From: Desulfocapsa sp.
GTDB lineage: Bacteria; Desulfobacterota; Desulfobulbia; Desulfobulbales; Desulfocapsaceae
Assembly (NCBI GenBank): GCA_022712895.1
Contig: JAFLJS010000008.1
Location: forward strand, 62,001 to 126,000
Direction: 5' to 3'
Length of the DNA: 64,000 bases
The notes below the pieces were generated by a model, which saw nothing but the letters and a program-made list of their open reading frames with translations, had not been told where the DNA came from and did not search any database. The stretch's first letter is position 1, and every line of letters begins with the position of its first letter. Shown in pieces: positions 33,699-42,928 of the stretch. The translations under genes and the position numbers were made by a program.

Positions 33699-35475
33699 TG
33701 TCCTCGAAAGCGTCTTCTTCGTTTTCTATATCGTCTTCTTCAGCTGTGTCTTCATCTCCCTCAACCCCAGAAAACCCAAACAAACGAGTATACAAGACGC
33801 CAATCAAGACCATAAACATGGGAACAGCCCAGATCAGTCCAAGACCAAGAGGAATAATCGAGACCATATAAAGAAGCATCATTACCAGATACATGCCCAG
33901 CACTGTCCACCACTTCTTATGGATAGCCTTCCTTGATTTTTCCATGGCTTCCCATGGGCCTAGGCCCTTATCCAGAATCAATGGCAATGTCAGGGCATAG
34001 CCCACCGTCAAATAGATTCCTGGAAGCACCAGCAAAGCAAAACCGATACAAATAAGAAGTAACTGAAGAACGGTGGCAATGGTCATGGAAAGGATTTTAT
34101 TACCAGAAAAAGCGGCAAACACCATTTTCCAGCTGACCCGCTGTTCAAGGGCACGGCGAACCCCAATCAACATCAAACCACCGGTGAGGAGCATGGAAAG
34201 CCAGCTTGTAACTAACTGTAGGCCGACGTTGGCAGCCATGGCCGTGGTGGGATCACCCTGTTCAGAGAATCCCTGAATACCATAAAAACCAGCAAGGCTC
34301 ATTCCGAAGACAATAAGATACATGGCAATAATACCACCCCAGACAGCACCTTTGGCTCCTTTGGTCTTTTGCCACGCCTCTTTTATGGTGTCACCTACTG
34401 TAAAATCGGTGCCACTGCTCAGTTCATCTTCTACAACTTCGCCATTCTCTTCTATTTCCTCTTCTTCATCACTAGAGGCGGCCAACATATCTGCGGATAC
34501 CGTCTCAATTACTTCCGGCTGACACACTCCGCAATAGAATTTGGCGTCTATCTCCTGCAAAAAATCTCTGTGAAACATATCGCCACAAACCGAACAAGCT
34601 TCCTGAGGGAAACCTTCCTCTGGAAACTCAGCCTCTTCGCTGTCGACTTCGCCTACGTCTCCTTCTTGTTCTTCCCCCCCATCGTCATCCATTAAAGCAG
34701 TTGCTGAATCAATGGAATCTTCACTTACGTCACTCTCTTTCTCCATTTCCACGTCATCAGATAGGTGAAGGTTTTCTTCAGCATCTTCCGGCAGACAAAG
34801 TGCGCAGTACTGCTTTCCCTCGTATGAGTCGAGGAATTGAGGATGGAGTGCTTCACCACAACCGGCACAAAGTTCCAGGTCATCAGGTGTTACTGCAGTC
34901 TCCGTATCATCTATATCGTCTTCATCTCCTGCAAAGGCGAGGAAATCATCGTCTTTTACTGTGCTTTCCTGATCTTCATCAGCACCATCGAGGGCAAGAT
35001 TTTCCTCTTCATCTTCCACATCTTCTGAGTCTGGCTGACACAGTGCGCAGTACAATTGAGAATCAATTTCCACTAGGAATTCCATGGAAAATGAGTGCTT
35101 GCACTCGGAGCAGAGAGACATTTCGACTTCGTCCTCACTGTCACCATCATCCGGCTCAAGATCTTCTACCTCAGCTGCCTGAACAGATGTGGCTTCAGAC
35201 ATATCATCTTCGGATATCTCTACAGCATCATCGGATACACTTTCTTCTGGTATTGCAAGATCCTCTTCAGATTCCTGTTCTACAGAAGCAGCCGGTGGTG
35301 TCTCAGGAGGATCAGGTAAGATTTCCTGATGTACCAGGTTGCTCTCTTCAGCATCCGGAACCATATCGTCTGCAACCAGGAAAACCTTGGAACACTTCGG
35401 GCAACGTAATTTTTTCGCGGCAAGGGAATCATCCACAGATCCATGCACCCCGCAATGGGGACAATCTATCTTCAT
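33670..35475 (-). CDS. Acidic multi-zinc-ribbon membrane protein
   Basis: A 601-residue protein of unusual build. It opens with an MJ0042-type zinc ribbon (CPHCGVHGSVDD, CPKCSKVF). Three further ribbons of one repeat type follow, each with C-X2-C, about 17 residues, then YC-X2-C: CSECKHSF/YCALC, CAGCGEAL/YCALC, and CSVCGDMF/YCGVC. They are joined by very acidic linkers rich in Glu and Asp. The C-terminal 220 residues form a membrane domain of about five segments (GAVWGGIIAMYLIVFGMSLA; ILSMTIATVLQLLLICIGFA), recalling DUF975/GPDPase-membrane-type modules. The last 30 residues are again acidic. The role is unknown; protein-protein or metal binding at the membrane is likely. It shares an operon with the EamA gene. 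Confidence 0.8.
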   Translation of the reverse strand: MKIDCPHCGVHGSVDDSLAAKKLRCPKCSKVFLVADDMVPDAEESNLVHQEILPDPPETPPAASVEQESEEDLAIPEESVSDDAVEISEDDMSEATSVQAAEVEDLEPDDGDSEDEVEMSLCSECKHSFSMEFLVEIDSQLYCALCQPDSEDVEDEEENLALDGADEDQESTVKDDDFLAFAGDEDDIDDTETAVTPDDLELCAGCGEALHPQFLDSYEGKQYCALCLPEDAEENLHLSDDVEMEKESDVSEDSIDSATALMDDDGGEEQEGDVGEVDSEEAEFPEEGFPQEACSVCGDMFHRDFLQEIDAKFYCGVCQPEVIETVSADMLAASSDEEEEIEENGEVVEDELSSGTDFTVGDTIKEAWQKTKGAKGAVWGGIIAMYLIVFGMSLAGFYGIQGFSEQGDPTTAMAANVGLQLVTSWLSMLLTGGLMLIGVRRALEQRVSWKMVFAAFSGNKILSMTIATVLQLLLICIGFALLVLPGIYLTVGYALTLPLILDKGLGPWEAMEKSRKAIHKKWWTVLGMYLVMMLLYMVSIIPLGLGLIWAVPMFMVLIGVLYTRLFGFSGVEGDEDTAEEDDIENEEDAFEDSAEESEESL

Positions 35476-35647
35476 TTACAGCCTCCACGTTCTTGATCTC
35501 TTTACTTAAAAAAACTGCGGTAAGAGCTTTATAAAACAGGTATACTGCCAAAGTGTAGTACAAAAGTATGGATAAAATACAGAAAAATCAGCAAATCCCT
35601 CATTTTTTTCGCCTTTTTTTCGACAAAAACACTAACAAGCCTGTGCA

Positions 35648-36166
35648 ATGGAAATAATTCTCATAGCTGCCATGGATCCGAACAGGGTAATCGGATACAA
35701 AAACCGTATCCCCTGGCATATCCCTGAAGAAATGGAACATTTCAAAAAAAGCACCATGGGCCATGGCATAATAATGGGACGCAAGACCTTTGAATCCATT
35801 GGAAAAGCCCTTCCTGGCCGTACAAATATTGTGCTGAGCACAAACCACAACCTTGCACTTTCAGATTGTCATATCGCCCATAGTCTGGCAGAGGGAATTT
35901 ACCACAGCTCAAATCAGGAAAAAGTGTTCATCATAGGTGGCAGGACGCTGTATATACAGGCCATGGAACACGTTGACACCATCCTACTCTCAGTTATTCA
36001 CAGGAAGTATACGGGAGACATCACCTTCCCTGCAATTTCAGACAATAGCTTTCAGCTCACTTCCGAGAAAGAAATGGGAACGAAACAGACTTTTACTCTC
36101 CAGACCTACCGGCGGCGCACACCACGACCTGATAACAATCGTAACAGAGATCAAGTATACCGCTGA
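35648..36166 (+). CDS. folA: Dihydrofolate reductase
   Basis: A 172-residue DHFR. Diagnostic parts are IAAMDPNRVIGYKNRIPWHIPEEMEHFK with catalytic Glu in the PEEM segment, the NADPH-binding IIMGRKTFESIGKALPGR, and VFIIGGRTLYIQAME. It reduces dihydrofolate to tetrahydrofolate in the cytoplasm. The C-terminal tail is slightly longer than the family norm and basic. It is transcribed on the plus strand, divergent from the zinc-ribbon gene. Its 3' end faces the hybrid kinase. Confidence 0.95.
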   Translation: MEIILIAAMDPNRVIGYKNRIPWHIPEEMEHFKKSTMGHGIIMGRKTFESIGKALPGRTNIVLSTNHNLALSDCHIAHSLAEGIYHSSNQEKVFIIGGRTLYIQAMEHVDTILLSVIHRKYTGDITFPAISDNSFQLTSEKEMGTKQTFTLQTYRRRTPRPDNNRNRDQVYR

Positions 36167-36234
36167 TACACCCGGTACCGTAAATGGTAAGTTAAACGAT
36201 CTTGAAAAAAAGTCCTCCTGCTCGAAATCAACAA

Positions 36235-39033
36235 TTATTCTTTTTTCAGGACAGATCTAATTTTTTCAGTAAGTTCCTCAATGATAACAGGTTTCATAAG
36301 ATACTCTCGAATACCCGTCTTTTTGGCAAGTTCCTCTGTGAAATTTACACTAAAACCAGTGCAGAGAATAATTGGAATATCTGCTCGAACGGCGAGGAGT
36401 TCTTTAGCTAGCTCCCCCCCGGTTAGATGTGGCATAGTCTGGTCGGTGATAACCAGATCAAACGAATCTGGCTGCGCCTTAAATATTGCAAGAGCCTCGA
36501 GGCAATCTGTTACGGCGTGCACCTGGTATCCAAATTGTTCTAACAAAGTAGTAAGCATGATGACAATAACTTCCTCGTCATCAACCAGAAGTATGCGCTC
36601 TGTTCCTCCGACAAGACTAGAGAACGAAGCGACCCCTTTCTTCTCTGTCCCAGCGGGAACAATGGGAAGATAAATTTTGAAAGATGTTCCCTCACCCGGT
36701 TCACTGTATACATTGATATATCCATGATGGCTGCTGATAATGCCGTGCACCATGGCCAATCCCATTCCTGTACCCTTCCCCTGGGCTTTGGTGGTAAAAT
36801 AGGGATCAAAAATTTTGGTTACAGTTGCCTTATCCATTCCGCAACCTGTATCGCTGACGGTGAAACATGCTGTTGCGCCTGGTGGTAATCCCTGTCTGAC
36901 CACGGCATCATCCTTGGAAAGTTGAATTTCCTGTAGGGTAATTCGCAAAATCCCACCGGAATCTTCCATGGCATGGCTGGCATTAGTGGCCAGATTCATG
37001 ATGATCTGCTGAAACTGGGTAATATCGGATATAACAGCACCACAATCAGGATCAATCTTCTGACGAATTTCAATAGTGGTGGGCAAGGAGGAGCGCAGTA
37101 ACTTGATAGTTTCGTTGAGAATAGGTTGTACCTGAAGGGGACCCAACTCATTTTCGTGCTGACGGCTGAAGGTGAGGATTCGATTAATGAGTTCTTTGGC
37201 TCGTTCACCAGCCTGACGAATAGCTTTAATGGGCGTATATAACTGATCCTCAGGGCCCATACGAGTTAAAGCAATCTCGGAATACCCAAGGATCGGTGTA
37301 AGTATATTATTAAAATCATGGGCTATGCCTCCAGCCAGGGTACCAATAGCCTCCATTTTTTGCGCCTGACGCAATTCACTCAGTAGTTTTTCCTGATCTT
37401 GCTGCGCATCTGCTCTGTTTAAAGTCAGTGCATAAAGGCGGCCAAGGCGCTCCAGAACTTCTACATCCCTCTCTTGATAGTCTGCCGATGCGTTTGCCAC
37501 GGCGATCTGCCCCAGCAATTTGTCATGGAAAAGAACAGGAATAGTGAGGAAACGATTAATGGTAACATGACCCGCTCGACATCCCTGACTGGCAGGATGG
37601 CTGCTGGGACTATTGCTGAAAAAAGCTTTTTTACTGTTTAGAGCGACTCCCCAGAGGGACCCATACCGCCCCTCCGCATCAGGGGAAAAAAGAAGTTTCC
37701 CCACTTCATCTCCAATCTGGCAGTGATCACCCATCATTGAAGACATGGTAGGACAAACCAGATCTGCTGTTTTTCGGTCTATATAACCAACATAACCATG
37801 TTCGCTGTCAGTGAGCGTCCGGGCCAGCAGAAGAACCTCACCGCCGAGCTCCTCGGTATCCTCTGTGGCCAGCATTACTTTGGACAGGCTAGCCAGAGAT
37901 TCATTAATTAACAGTTCCCGCTCCAAAGCCTCCTGGATAACGGCACGCTCTCCGACCTCAGTCTGCAGGTTACTCATAGTACCAAGAAGTTTGCCTGTCA
38001 TCTCATTAAAAGCATGAGCCAGCTCACTAATCTCGTCATCGCCATTGACCTCAGCCTGAATGCTAAGGTCCCCCTCTCCAATCTTACGGGCCGTATTGGC
38101 AAGTTTTTGCAGCGGCTGAACAATTTTGGCCACCACCGGTACCATCACCAGAACAGCAGCCAGCAAGGCGACAAGGGTACCCAGGCCAATAATGAGCAGC
38201 ATCCGCTGAGCGTAGGCTTGGGCTTGTTGTTTGTCCCACTCGGAAATTATGTGGAGATGCTGATCTCCCAAGGTGACCTTCCGTACGCCAATGATGGATC
38301 TATCACCAAGCAAACCTTCGTGGTGCTCGTGCTTATCCGAATCTGTAACCTGACCAAGCTCAATTATGGTCCCACGAAGAACAACAGAAGGATTTTGATG
38401 CGCAACTACAAATCCTTTATGGTCAACAATATACACATGTTCTCCCGGACGGAGTTCAAGAGTCGCGAGAAGATCCCAAACCCTCTTGAGACGCAGATCC
38501 CCCACCACAATACCATTTACCTCCCCAGTCTGTGGGTCAACAATAGGAACGGAACAGGTCATATAAGGTTCACCTGTGTCCTGACGAAAGAGGACTGGGC
38601 CAAAATAAATTCTTTGGGTTTTCAGGGGCGTTAAAAACTCTTCTTTGTCGGCTCGACTGCCCAGATTATCCCTGATGACCAGCTGCGTTCGATTCACCTG
38701 CACAAGCTCATTACCCAAAGGATCAAGAAGGGTTATCTCATCATAGGCCTTCTCGAAGGACAACAGTTCATTGAGTGCCTCCTCCTGCTCTTGAGAATTG
38801 AGCCTATGGAGGCCATAAACCCTACTCACAACTTTGATCTGCCCGACCATACTTTGGATAAAACTGTCAACCTCACCAGCTACCCGTAACGCTGTATCCC
38901 GTGTAATGTTCACAGCTTCTTGCTGGGCAGCCTCATAACTTTTCACAGCGATAAAACTACCCAGGAAAAGGATTGGGAGGACAGCTAACCCTATGCAGAT
39001 AATGGTAAGTCTAGTACGAATTTTTCCGAACAT
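36235..39033 (-). CDS. Hybrid sensor histidine kinase: Cache-HAMP-GAF-HisKA-HATPase-REC
   Basis: A 932-residue membrane kinase. An N-terminal membrane helix (LTIICIGLAVLPILFLGSFI) precedes a periplasmic dCache-like sensor domain, a second helix near 280 (LLIIGLGTLVALLAAVLVMV) and a HAMP domain. A GAF domain follows (SLSKVMLATEDTEELGGEVL to about 560), then HisKA with GTLAGGIAHDFNNILTPILG, a HATPase (NLATNASHAMED; FDPYFTTKAQGKGTGMGLAM) and a C-terminal receiver with phospho-Asp in LVITDQTMPHLTG. The gene starts 8 bp after the ABC_sub_bind lipoprotein gene, so the binding protein may deliver the signal to the Cache domain. No partner regulator is adjacent. Confidence 0.93.
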   Translation of the reverse strand: MFGKIRTRLTIICIGLAVLPILFLGSFIAVKSYEAAQQEAVNITRDTALRVAGEVDSFIQSMVGQIKVVSRVYGLHRLNSQEQEEALNELLSFEKAYDEITLLDPLGNELVQVNRTQLVIRDNLGSRADKEEFLTPLKTQRIYFGPVLFRQDTGEPYMTCSVPIVDPQTGEVNGIVVGDLRLKRVWDLLATLELRPGEHVYIVDHKGFVVAHQNPSVVLRGTIIELGQVTDSDKHEHHEGLLGDRSIIGVRKVTLGDQHLHIISEWDKQQAQAYAQRMLLIIGLGTLVALLAAVLVMVPVVAKIVQPLQKLANTARKIGEGDLSIQAEVNGDDEISELAHAFNEMTGKLLGTMSNLQTEVGERAVIQEALERELLINESLASLSKVMLATEDTEELGGEVLLLARTLTDSEHGYVGYIDRKTADLVCPTMSSMMGDHCQIGDEVGKLLFSPDAEGRYGSLWGVALNSKKAFFSNSPSSHPASQGCRAGHVTINRFLTIPVLFHDKLLGQIAVANASADYQERDVEVLERLGRLYALTLNRADAQQDQEKLLSELRQAQKMEAIGTLAGGIAHDFNNILTPILGYSEIALTRMGPEDQLYTPIKAIRQAGERAKELINRILTFSRQHENELGPLQVQPILNETIKLLRSSLPTTIEIRQKIDPDCGAVISDITQFQQIIMNLATNASHAMEDSGGILRITLQEIQLSKDDAVVRQGLPPGATACFTVSDTGCGMDKATVTKIFDPYFTTKAQGKGTGMGLAMVHGIISSHHGYINVYSEPGEGTSFKIYLPIVPAGTEKKGVASFSSLVGGTERILLVDDEEVIVIMLTTLLEQFGYQVHAVTDCLEALAIFKAQPDSFDLVITDQTMPHLTGGELAKELLAVRADIPIILCTGFSVNFTEELAKKTGIREYLMKPVIIEELTEKIRSVLKKE

Positions 39034-39041
39034 AGAGCAAT

Positions 39042-40016
39042 CTACTCCCTGATAACAACAGCCTGACGTAAGATACTGTTCGCAATAGTTATGTCAATTT
39101 TCCGGGCTGTACTCATATTGATACTTGCTACAAATTCTGATACTTCAACTGGCAGATCAGCGGGAGAAATACCACGCAGTATTTGATCCGCCAACCTGGC
39201 CGCCTGAAAACCAACCTCTAAAATACTAAAACCATACGAAACCAGAGCACCGGCAACAACACCTTCCCGCTGTGGAGTGGAGAGAGGAAGCTTATGACTG
39301 ATTGCGATCTTGACGAATTCAGAAATATGGGTTGCCATCAAAGAATCAGTGGGCAGATAAATGGCATCAAATCCCCCGGGATAATTCTCCAAAAAAACAT
39401 TTATCTCCTGACTGTTGTGCAGTGGAATAGGGATCAATTCAAGTTCCATTTTCTGAGCAACCTCCCGAAGCCGTTTCAGATTCAGGGCGGGGCTTTTATC
39501 CCTAGAGTTATAAGGGAAACAGATACGCTTAATGGAAGGACTAATCATCTTCAGGTATTCCAGACGCTTAGGCTCTTGGTGAGAGAAGGTAACGCCTGTA
39601 AGATTCCCGCCTGGCTGTTTGAGACTTATCACAAGACCACTCTCCACCGGATTGCTCACCGGACCAAAGACTACCGGGACACTGGTATTTGCTGTGACCT
39701 TTTGTGCCACCAGAGAGGCTGGAGTAGTCATGGAAAAGATGAGATCCACCTTGCTGTCCATAAGGTGGTCACCTTCAGCGGCGAGTTTTTGCTTATCGCT
39801 AATATGCCCCTTATACAGGTAACGAATGCTACTCCCCTCCGCATACCCCAGATCAGCCATCCCCTGGCGAAATCCTTCATAGGCAGGATCTGCCGCTTGG
39901 CTAAAATTAATAACTCCTATGGTGTATACTTTCTGTTCCTGTTGACGGTCACAGGCACCGAGAATGAAAAGTAGAACAATAAGGAGCAGGAGGGTGCTTT
40001 TCCGTGGAAACGTCAT
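39042..40016 (-). CDS. ABC_sub_bind family lipoprotein (TrpX-like)
   Basis: A 324-residue periplasmic binding protein of the ABC transporter substrate-binding family PF04392. The lipobox LFILGAC follows the signal, so it is membrane-tethered. Conserved stretches are YTIGVINFSQAADPAYEGFRQ, PVVFGPVSNPVESGLV, GGNLTGVTF and LSTPQREGVVAGALVSYGFS. No permease or ATPase is beside it; instead a Cache-HAMP hybrid kinase follows after 8 bp. The inferred job is ligand capture for signalling rather than transport. The 268-bp gap upstream (40017-40284) holds no evident gene. Confidence 0.9.
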   Translation of the reverse strand: MTFPRKSTLLLLIVLLFILGACDRQQEQKVYTIGVINFSQAADPAYEGFRQGMADLGYAEGSSIRYLYKGHISDKQKLAAEGDHLMDSKVDLIFSMTTPASLVAQKVTANTSVPVVFGPVSNPVESGLVISLKQPGGNLTGVTFSHQEPKRLEYLKMISPSIKRICFPYNSRDKSPALNLKRLREVAQKMELELIPIPLHNSQEINVFLENYPGGFDAIYLPTDSLMATHISEFVKIAISHKLPLSTPQREGVVAGALVSYGFSILEVGFQAARLADQILRGISPADLPVEVSEFVASINMSTARKIDITIANSILRQAVVIRE

Positions 40017-40284
40017 AGTTGATCGTTATTTGAGTTTTTAGGCATTCAAAAATACCAGGCCTACACAGCATCTTTGCTGTCATAATAATTTTTCTCAGAA
40101 TACCCCTCGAGCCCCATAAGTTCAAGATCAATATCACCTGGTAATTGTCACACAGAAACAAACTGCGGCTGAAGTCCCTCAATAATACCAGTACCCCCAG
40201 ACGACACAAAATATTTTATCCCACACGGCAACAAAGGACAACTAACTAAAAACATGACGAATACGAATCTTACAACCGTCAACT

Positions 40285-41367
40285 TCAAGTACACTTTTTG
40301 GCAAAATCCATCATCCGCTTAAGGGGAATTATTGCCTTACGACGTACGGACTTTTCAATCACTATTTCGTTGACTCCACTCTCTAAGACCTGTTTTAAAT
40401 TGCGCAGACCATTCATGGCCATCCATGGGCACCGCATACAGCTTTCACAAGTGGCACCATCACCTCCGGTCGGAGCTTCTAAAAAAATCTTGTCAGGTTC
40501 CGCCTGTTGCATTTTATAAAAAATACCGGGTTCCGTTGCCACAATAAATTTCTCAGCATCATTTTTCGTGCTTGCCTCAATTAAGGCTGTGGTTGACCCT
40601 ACAACATCAGCCAGCGCTATAACTTCCAAAGGAGCCTCTGGATGAACCAGTACCATGGCATCAGGATGCCGTGCTTTGAGGCTTTTTATGCCTTCGGCCT
40701 TAAATTTCTCGTGGACAACGCAGCTACCCTGCCAAATCAGCATTTCGACACCTGTTTGTTTTTGCACATACAAACCAAGATGCTTATCAGGGCCCCAGAG
40801 AATTTTTTTATTCTGCCTTGCAAGATGTTCAACAATTGATAAAGCGATACCCGAGGTGACGACCCAGTCGGCTCGGGCTTTTACAGCAGCACTGGTATTG
40901 GCATAAACTACAACAGTATGGTCTGGATGGGCATCACAAAACTCTGTAAAGGTCTCCACAGGACACTCCAGATCCAGAGAACATGTGGCTGCAGAATCCG
41001 GCATCAAGACCCGCTTCTCAGGATTTAGAATCTTGGCAGTCTCTCCCATAAAGCAAACACCTGCTACCACTAGTGTTGTTGCCGAATGCTCGCTGCCAAA
41101 TCGTGCCATTTCAAGAGAATCAGCCACATGCCCCCCAGTCTCTTCCGCAAGCTGTTGAAGATCCGACGACGTATAGTAATGGGCGACAAGCACTGCGTCC
41201 TGTTTTTGCAGTAATTCCTTTATCTGGCGGATTAGCTCATCTCGCTCTCCGGGAGCATACGGTGCTGTCTGTCTCGCCGCCAAGGCTTGAGCCTCTTTAA
41301 CAAGTTTTCCTGAGAGAGTCGGTGCGGCAACTAATGCCCTGCCGCTACTTTTGGTTGCTATTATCAT
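40285..41367 (-). CDS. nadA: Quinolinate synthase A
   Basis: A 360-residue NadA. It condenses iminoaspartate and dihydroxyacetone phosphate to quinolinate in NAD synthesis and needs a 4Fe-4S cluster. Cluster ligands are visible in [25 protein letters not shown] and [34 protein letters not shown] is the characteristic N-terminal substrate region. The length is normal. It stands alone, with no nadB or nadC nearby. Start at 41367 is a reasonable ATG/alternative start before a poorly conserved 40-residue N-terminus. Confidence 0.95.
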   Translation of the reverse strand: MIIATKSSGRALVAAPTLSGKLVKEAQALAARQTAPYAPGERDELIRQIKELLQKQDAVLVAHYYTSSDLQQLAEETGGHVADSLEMARFGSEHSATTLVVAGVCFMGETAKILNPEKRVLMPDSAATCSLDLECPVETFTEFCDAHPDHTVVVYANTSAAVKARADWVVTSGIALSIVEHLARQNKKILWGPDKHLGLYVQKQTGVEMLIWQGSCVVHEKFKAEGIKSLKARHPDAMVLVHPEAPLEVIALADVVGSTTALIEASTKNDAEKFIVATEPGIFYKMQQAEPDKIFLEAPTGGDGATCESCMRCPWMAMNGLRNLKQVLESGVNEIVIEKSVRRKAIIPLKRMMDFAKKCT

Positions 41368-41634
41368 ATCAATTCCATTATCCAGTTTTTATCTTCAGAC
41401 CTCCACCCACGAAGCATGTTACCACACTGTGGTATTTACGGCACATGTACTCTCACAATCCCAACCTGCAATAGAGCAGCACATGAAACCTTCCCTCTCC
41501 TTTTTTTGCCTTAAGCAGTTGAATAAAATATAATAATAAGTAGAATACTACTTAAGATCATTTGTTAAATTACCGTTTTCCAGCATAGTCAAAATGCGTC
41601 ACGAAAGACTGCCAAAATAATGGAGAGATATAAA

Positions 41635-42459
41635 ATGACCAAAAGCCCTAACCGCAAAACACAAATCATTGGATGCGTCCTTGCTTTGTTCACCTTGAGT
41701 TGCGGATCTGCTACTGCTGTCGCAGCACAAGACCAATCCGGTGAAATCCAAATACATCGTTTAGAAATCGTGACTGAAGTATCCGCTATAACATATAAAG
41801 AGCCTGGCCTGATGGAAGAAAGTGGCGCAATGGTTGGTATCGGTGGATCATACACGTATCGTAAAGGAATCATGTTACAGGCAGAAGGTGTATTTAAGTA
41901 TGGACAGGTTGACTACGATGGCTCTACTCAAAGCGGAACACCTGTTACAGCGAATGGTATTGACAACTATTTATTTGAAGTGAGGGTGACAGGCGGATAC
42001 GACTTTCTCGTTTCCACAACAACCATTACACCATACATTGGCTTAGGGCACAGGTACCTGAGCGACAATGCTGACACGATACCAAATGGATATCAAAGGG
42101 AATCCAATTACCTCTATAGCCCTATAGGAATAACGACCAAAACTGCTCTGGAAAACGGATGGTTTTGGGGTGTAACAGTTGAATATGATGTTTTCTGGAG
42201 TGGAGTGCAGAAAAGTTATCTGAGCGATGTTGACTCAAGGATCGATGATGTTGAAAATGACCAGCATAAAGGGTATGGCTTTAGAGCTTCCATAGTTTTT
42301 CAAAATTCAACATTTCTCATAGAGCCCTTCTTTAGATATTGGAAAATTGAGGATTCCGACGCCGCATTCATAACAGCCCTTGGCACTCCTATTGCGATTG
42401 GAATAGAGCCTGACAACAACTCGACAGAAATTGGATTAAAGGCTGCCTATATTTTTTAA
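41635..42459 (+). CDS. Outer-membrane beta-barrel protein
   Basis: A 274-residue protein with a signal peptide (MTKSPNRKTQIIGCVLALFT, cleavage after AVAA) and alternating strands ending in a C-terminal aromatic, AAYIF, as expected for BamA-assembled barrels. Repeats such as MVGIGGSYTYRKGIML, FEVRVTGGYDFLV and GVTVEYDVFWSGV are hairpin strands. A small 8-10-strand barrel is likely; function (porin, adhesin, structural) is unknown. GGAGAGATATAAA before the ATG at 41635 decides the start. About 267 bp of non-coding DNA precede it. Confidence 0.78.
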   Translation: MTKSPNRKTQIIGCVLALFTLSCGSATAVAAQDQSGEIQIHRLEIVTEVSAITYKEPGLMEESGAMVGIGGSYTYRKGIMLQAEGVFKYGQVDYDGSTQSGTPVTANGIDNYLFEVRVTGGYDFLVSTTTITPYIGLGHRYLSDNADTIPNGYQRESNYLYSPIGITTKTALENGWFWGVTVEYDVFWSGVQKSYLSDVDSRIDDVENDQHKGYGFRASIVFQNSTFLIEPFFRYWKIEDSDAAFITALGTPIAIGIEPDNNSTEIGLKAAYIF

Positions 42460-42490
42460 GTGAACTACTACCGACAAGTCATCTCCCGCC

Positions 42491-42928
42491 TTATTTTCTT
42501 GCAGATTCAATAATTATCTGATTTTCAGAAACTAACGCGGCATTTCCAGGCGCAAGGCTGCTGGACTTTGCAGCCAGTGATTGCGCCTGACCATAACGGC
42601 GTTGTTTTAATCGAACAGTTGCCAACTGGGACCAGAGTAAAGCCTCTTTGGGTGCAATGCGAAGGCCCCGTTCAATGGTCTGGGCTGCTGCGTCCAGCTC
42701 CCCCTTTCGAATCAACTGATTTGCCTGATCGCTGATCCCTTGAACAACCAAATTTCCTTGAAGAATGGCAGGACGTTCCACAGTGCTTTGCTGACGGGGC
42801 AACTCTCTCTCTTGTCGCGGTTCAGGCACTCTATTATACGGTGTCGGAGTTGGACGCTGAGAAGAGATACAGCCCTGACCAATCAACAGAATAAGTAACG
42901 ATAATAAAAGAAAACCCTGGCGTATCAT
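42491..42928 (-). CDS. TPR-containing lipoprotein
   Basis: A 145-residue lipoprotein: signal MIRQGFLLLSLLILLIGQGC with lipobox IGQGC, a proline/glutamine-rich linker (PTPTPYNRVPEPRQERELP), then about two tetratricopeptide repeats (ANQLIRKGELDAAAQTIERGLRIAP; SQLATVRLKQRRYGQAQSL). Its ATG overlaps the PBP1B stop by four bases (ATGA), so the two are co-translated. TPR lipoproteins such as LpoA-type factors activate class A PBPs in Gammaproteobacteria; an analogous activator role is an attractive inference. Confidence 0.85.
   Translation of the reverse strand: MIRQGFLLLSLLILLIGQGCISSQRPTPTPYNRVPEPRQERELPRQQSTVERPAILQGNLVVQGISDQANQLIRKGELDAAAQTIERGLRIAPKEALLWSQLATVRLKQRRYGQAQSLAAKSSSLAPGNAALVSENQIIIESARK

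Noticed and set aside
34701-35534. 277-residue plus-strand frame rich in His and Leu
   Set aside because: It is antisense to the zinc-ribbon gene; the His/Leu/Arg-rich composition comes from the Asp/Glu codons on the other strand.
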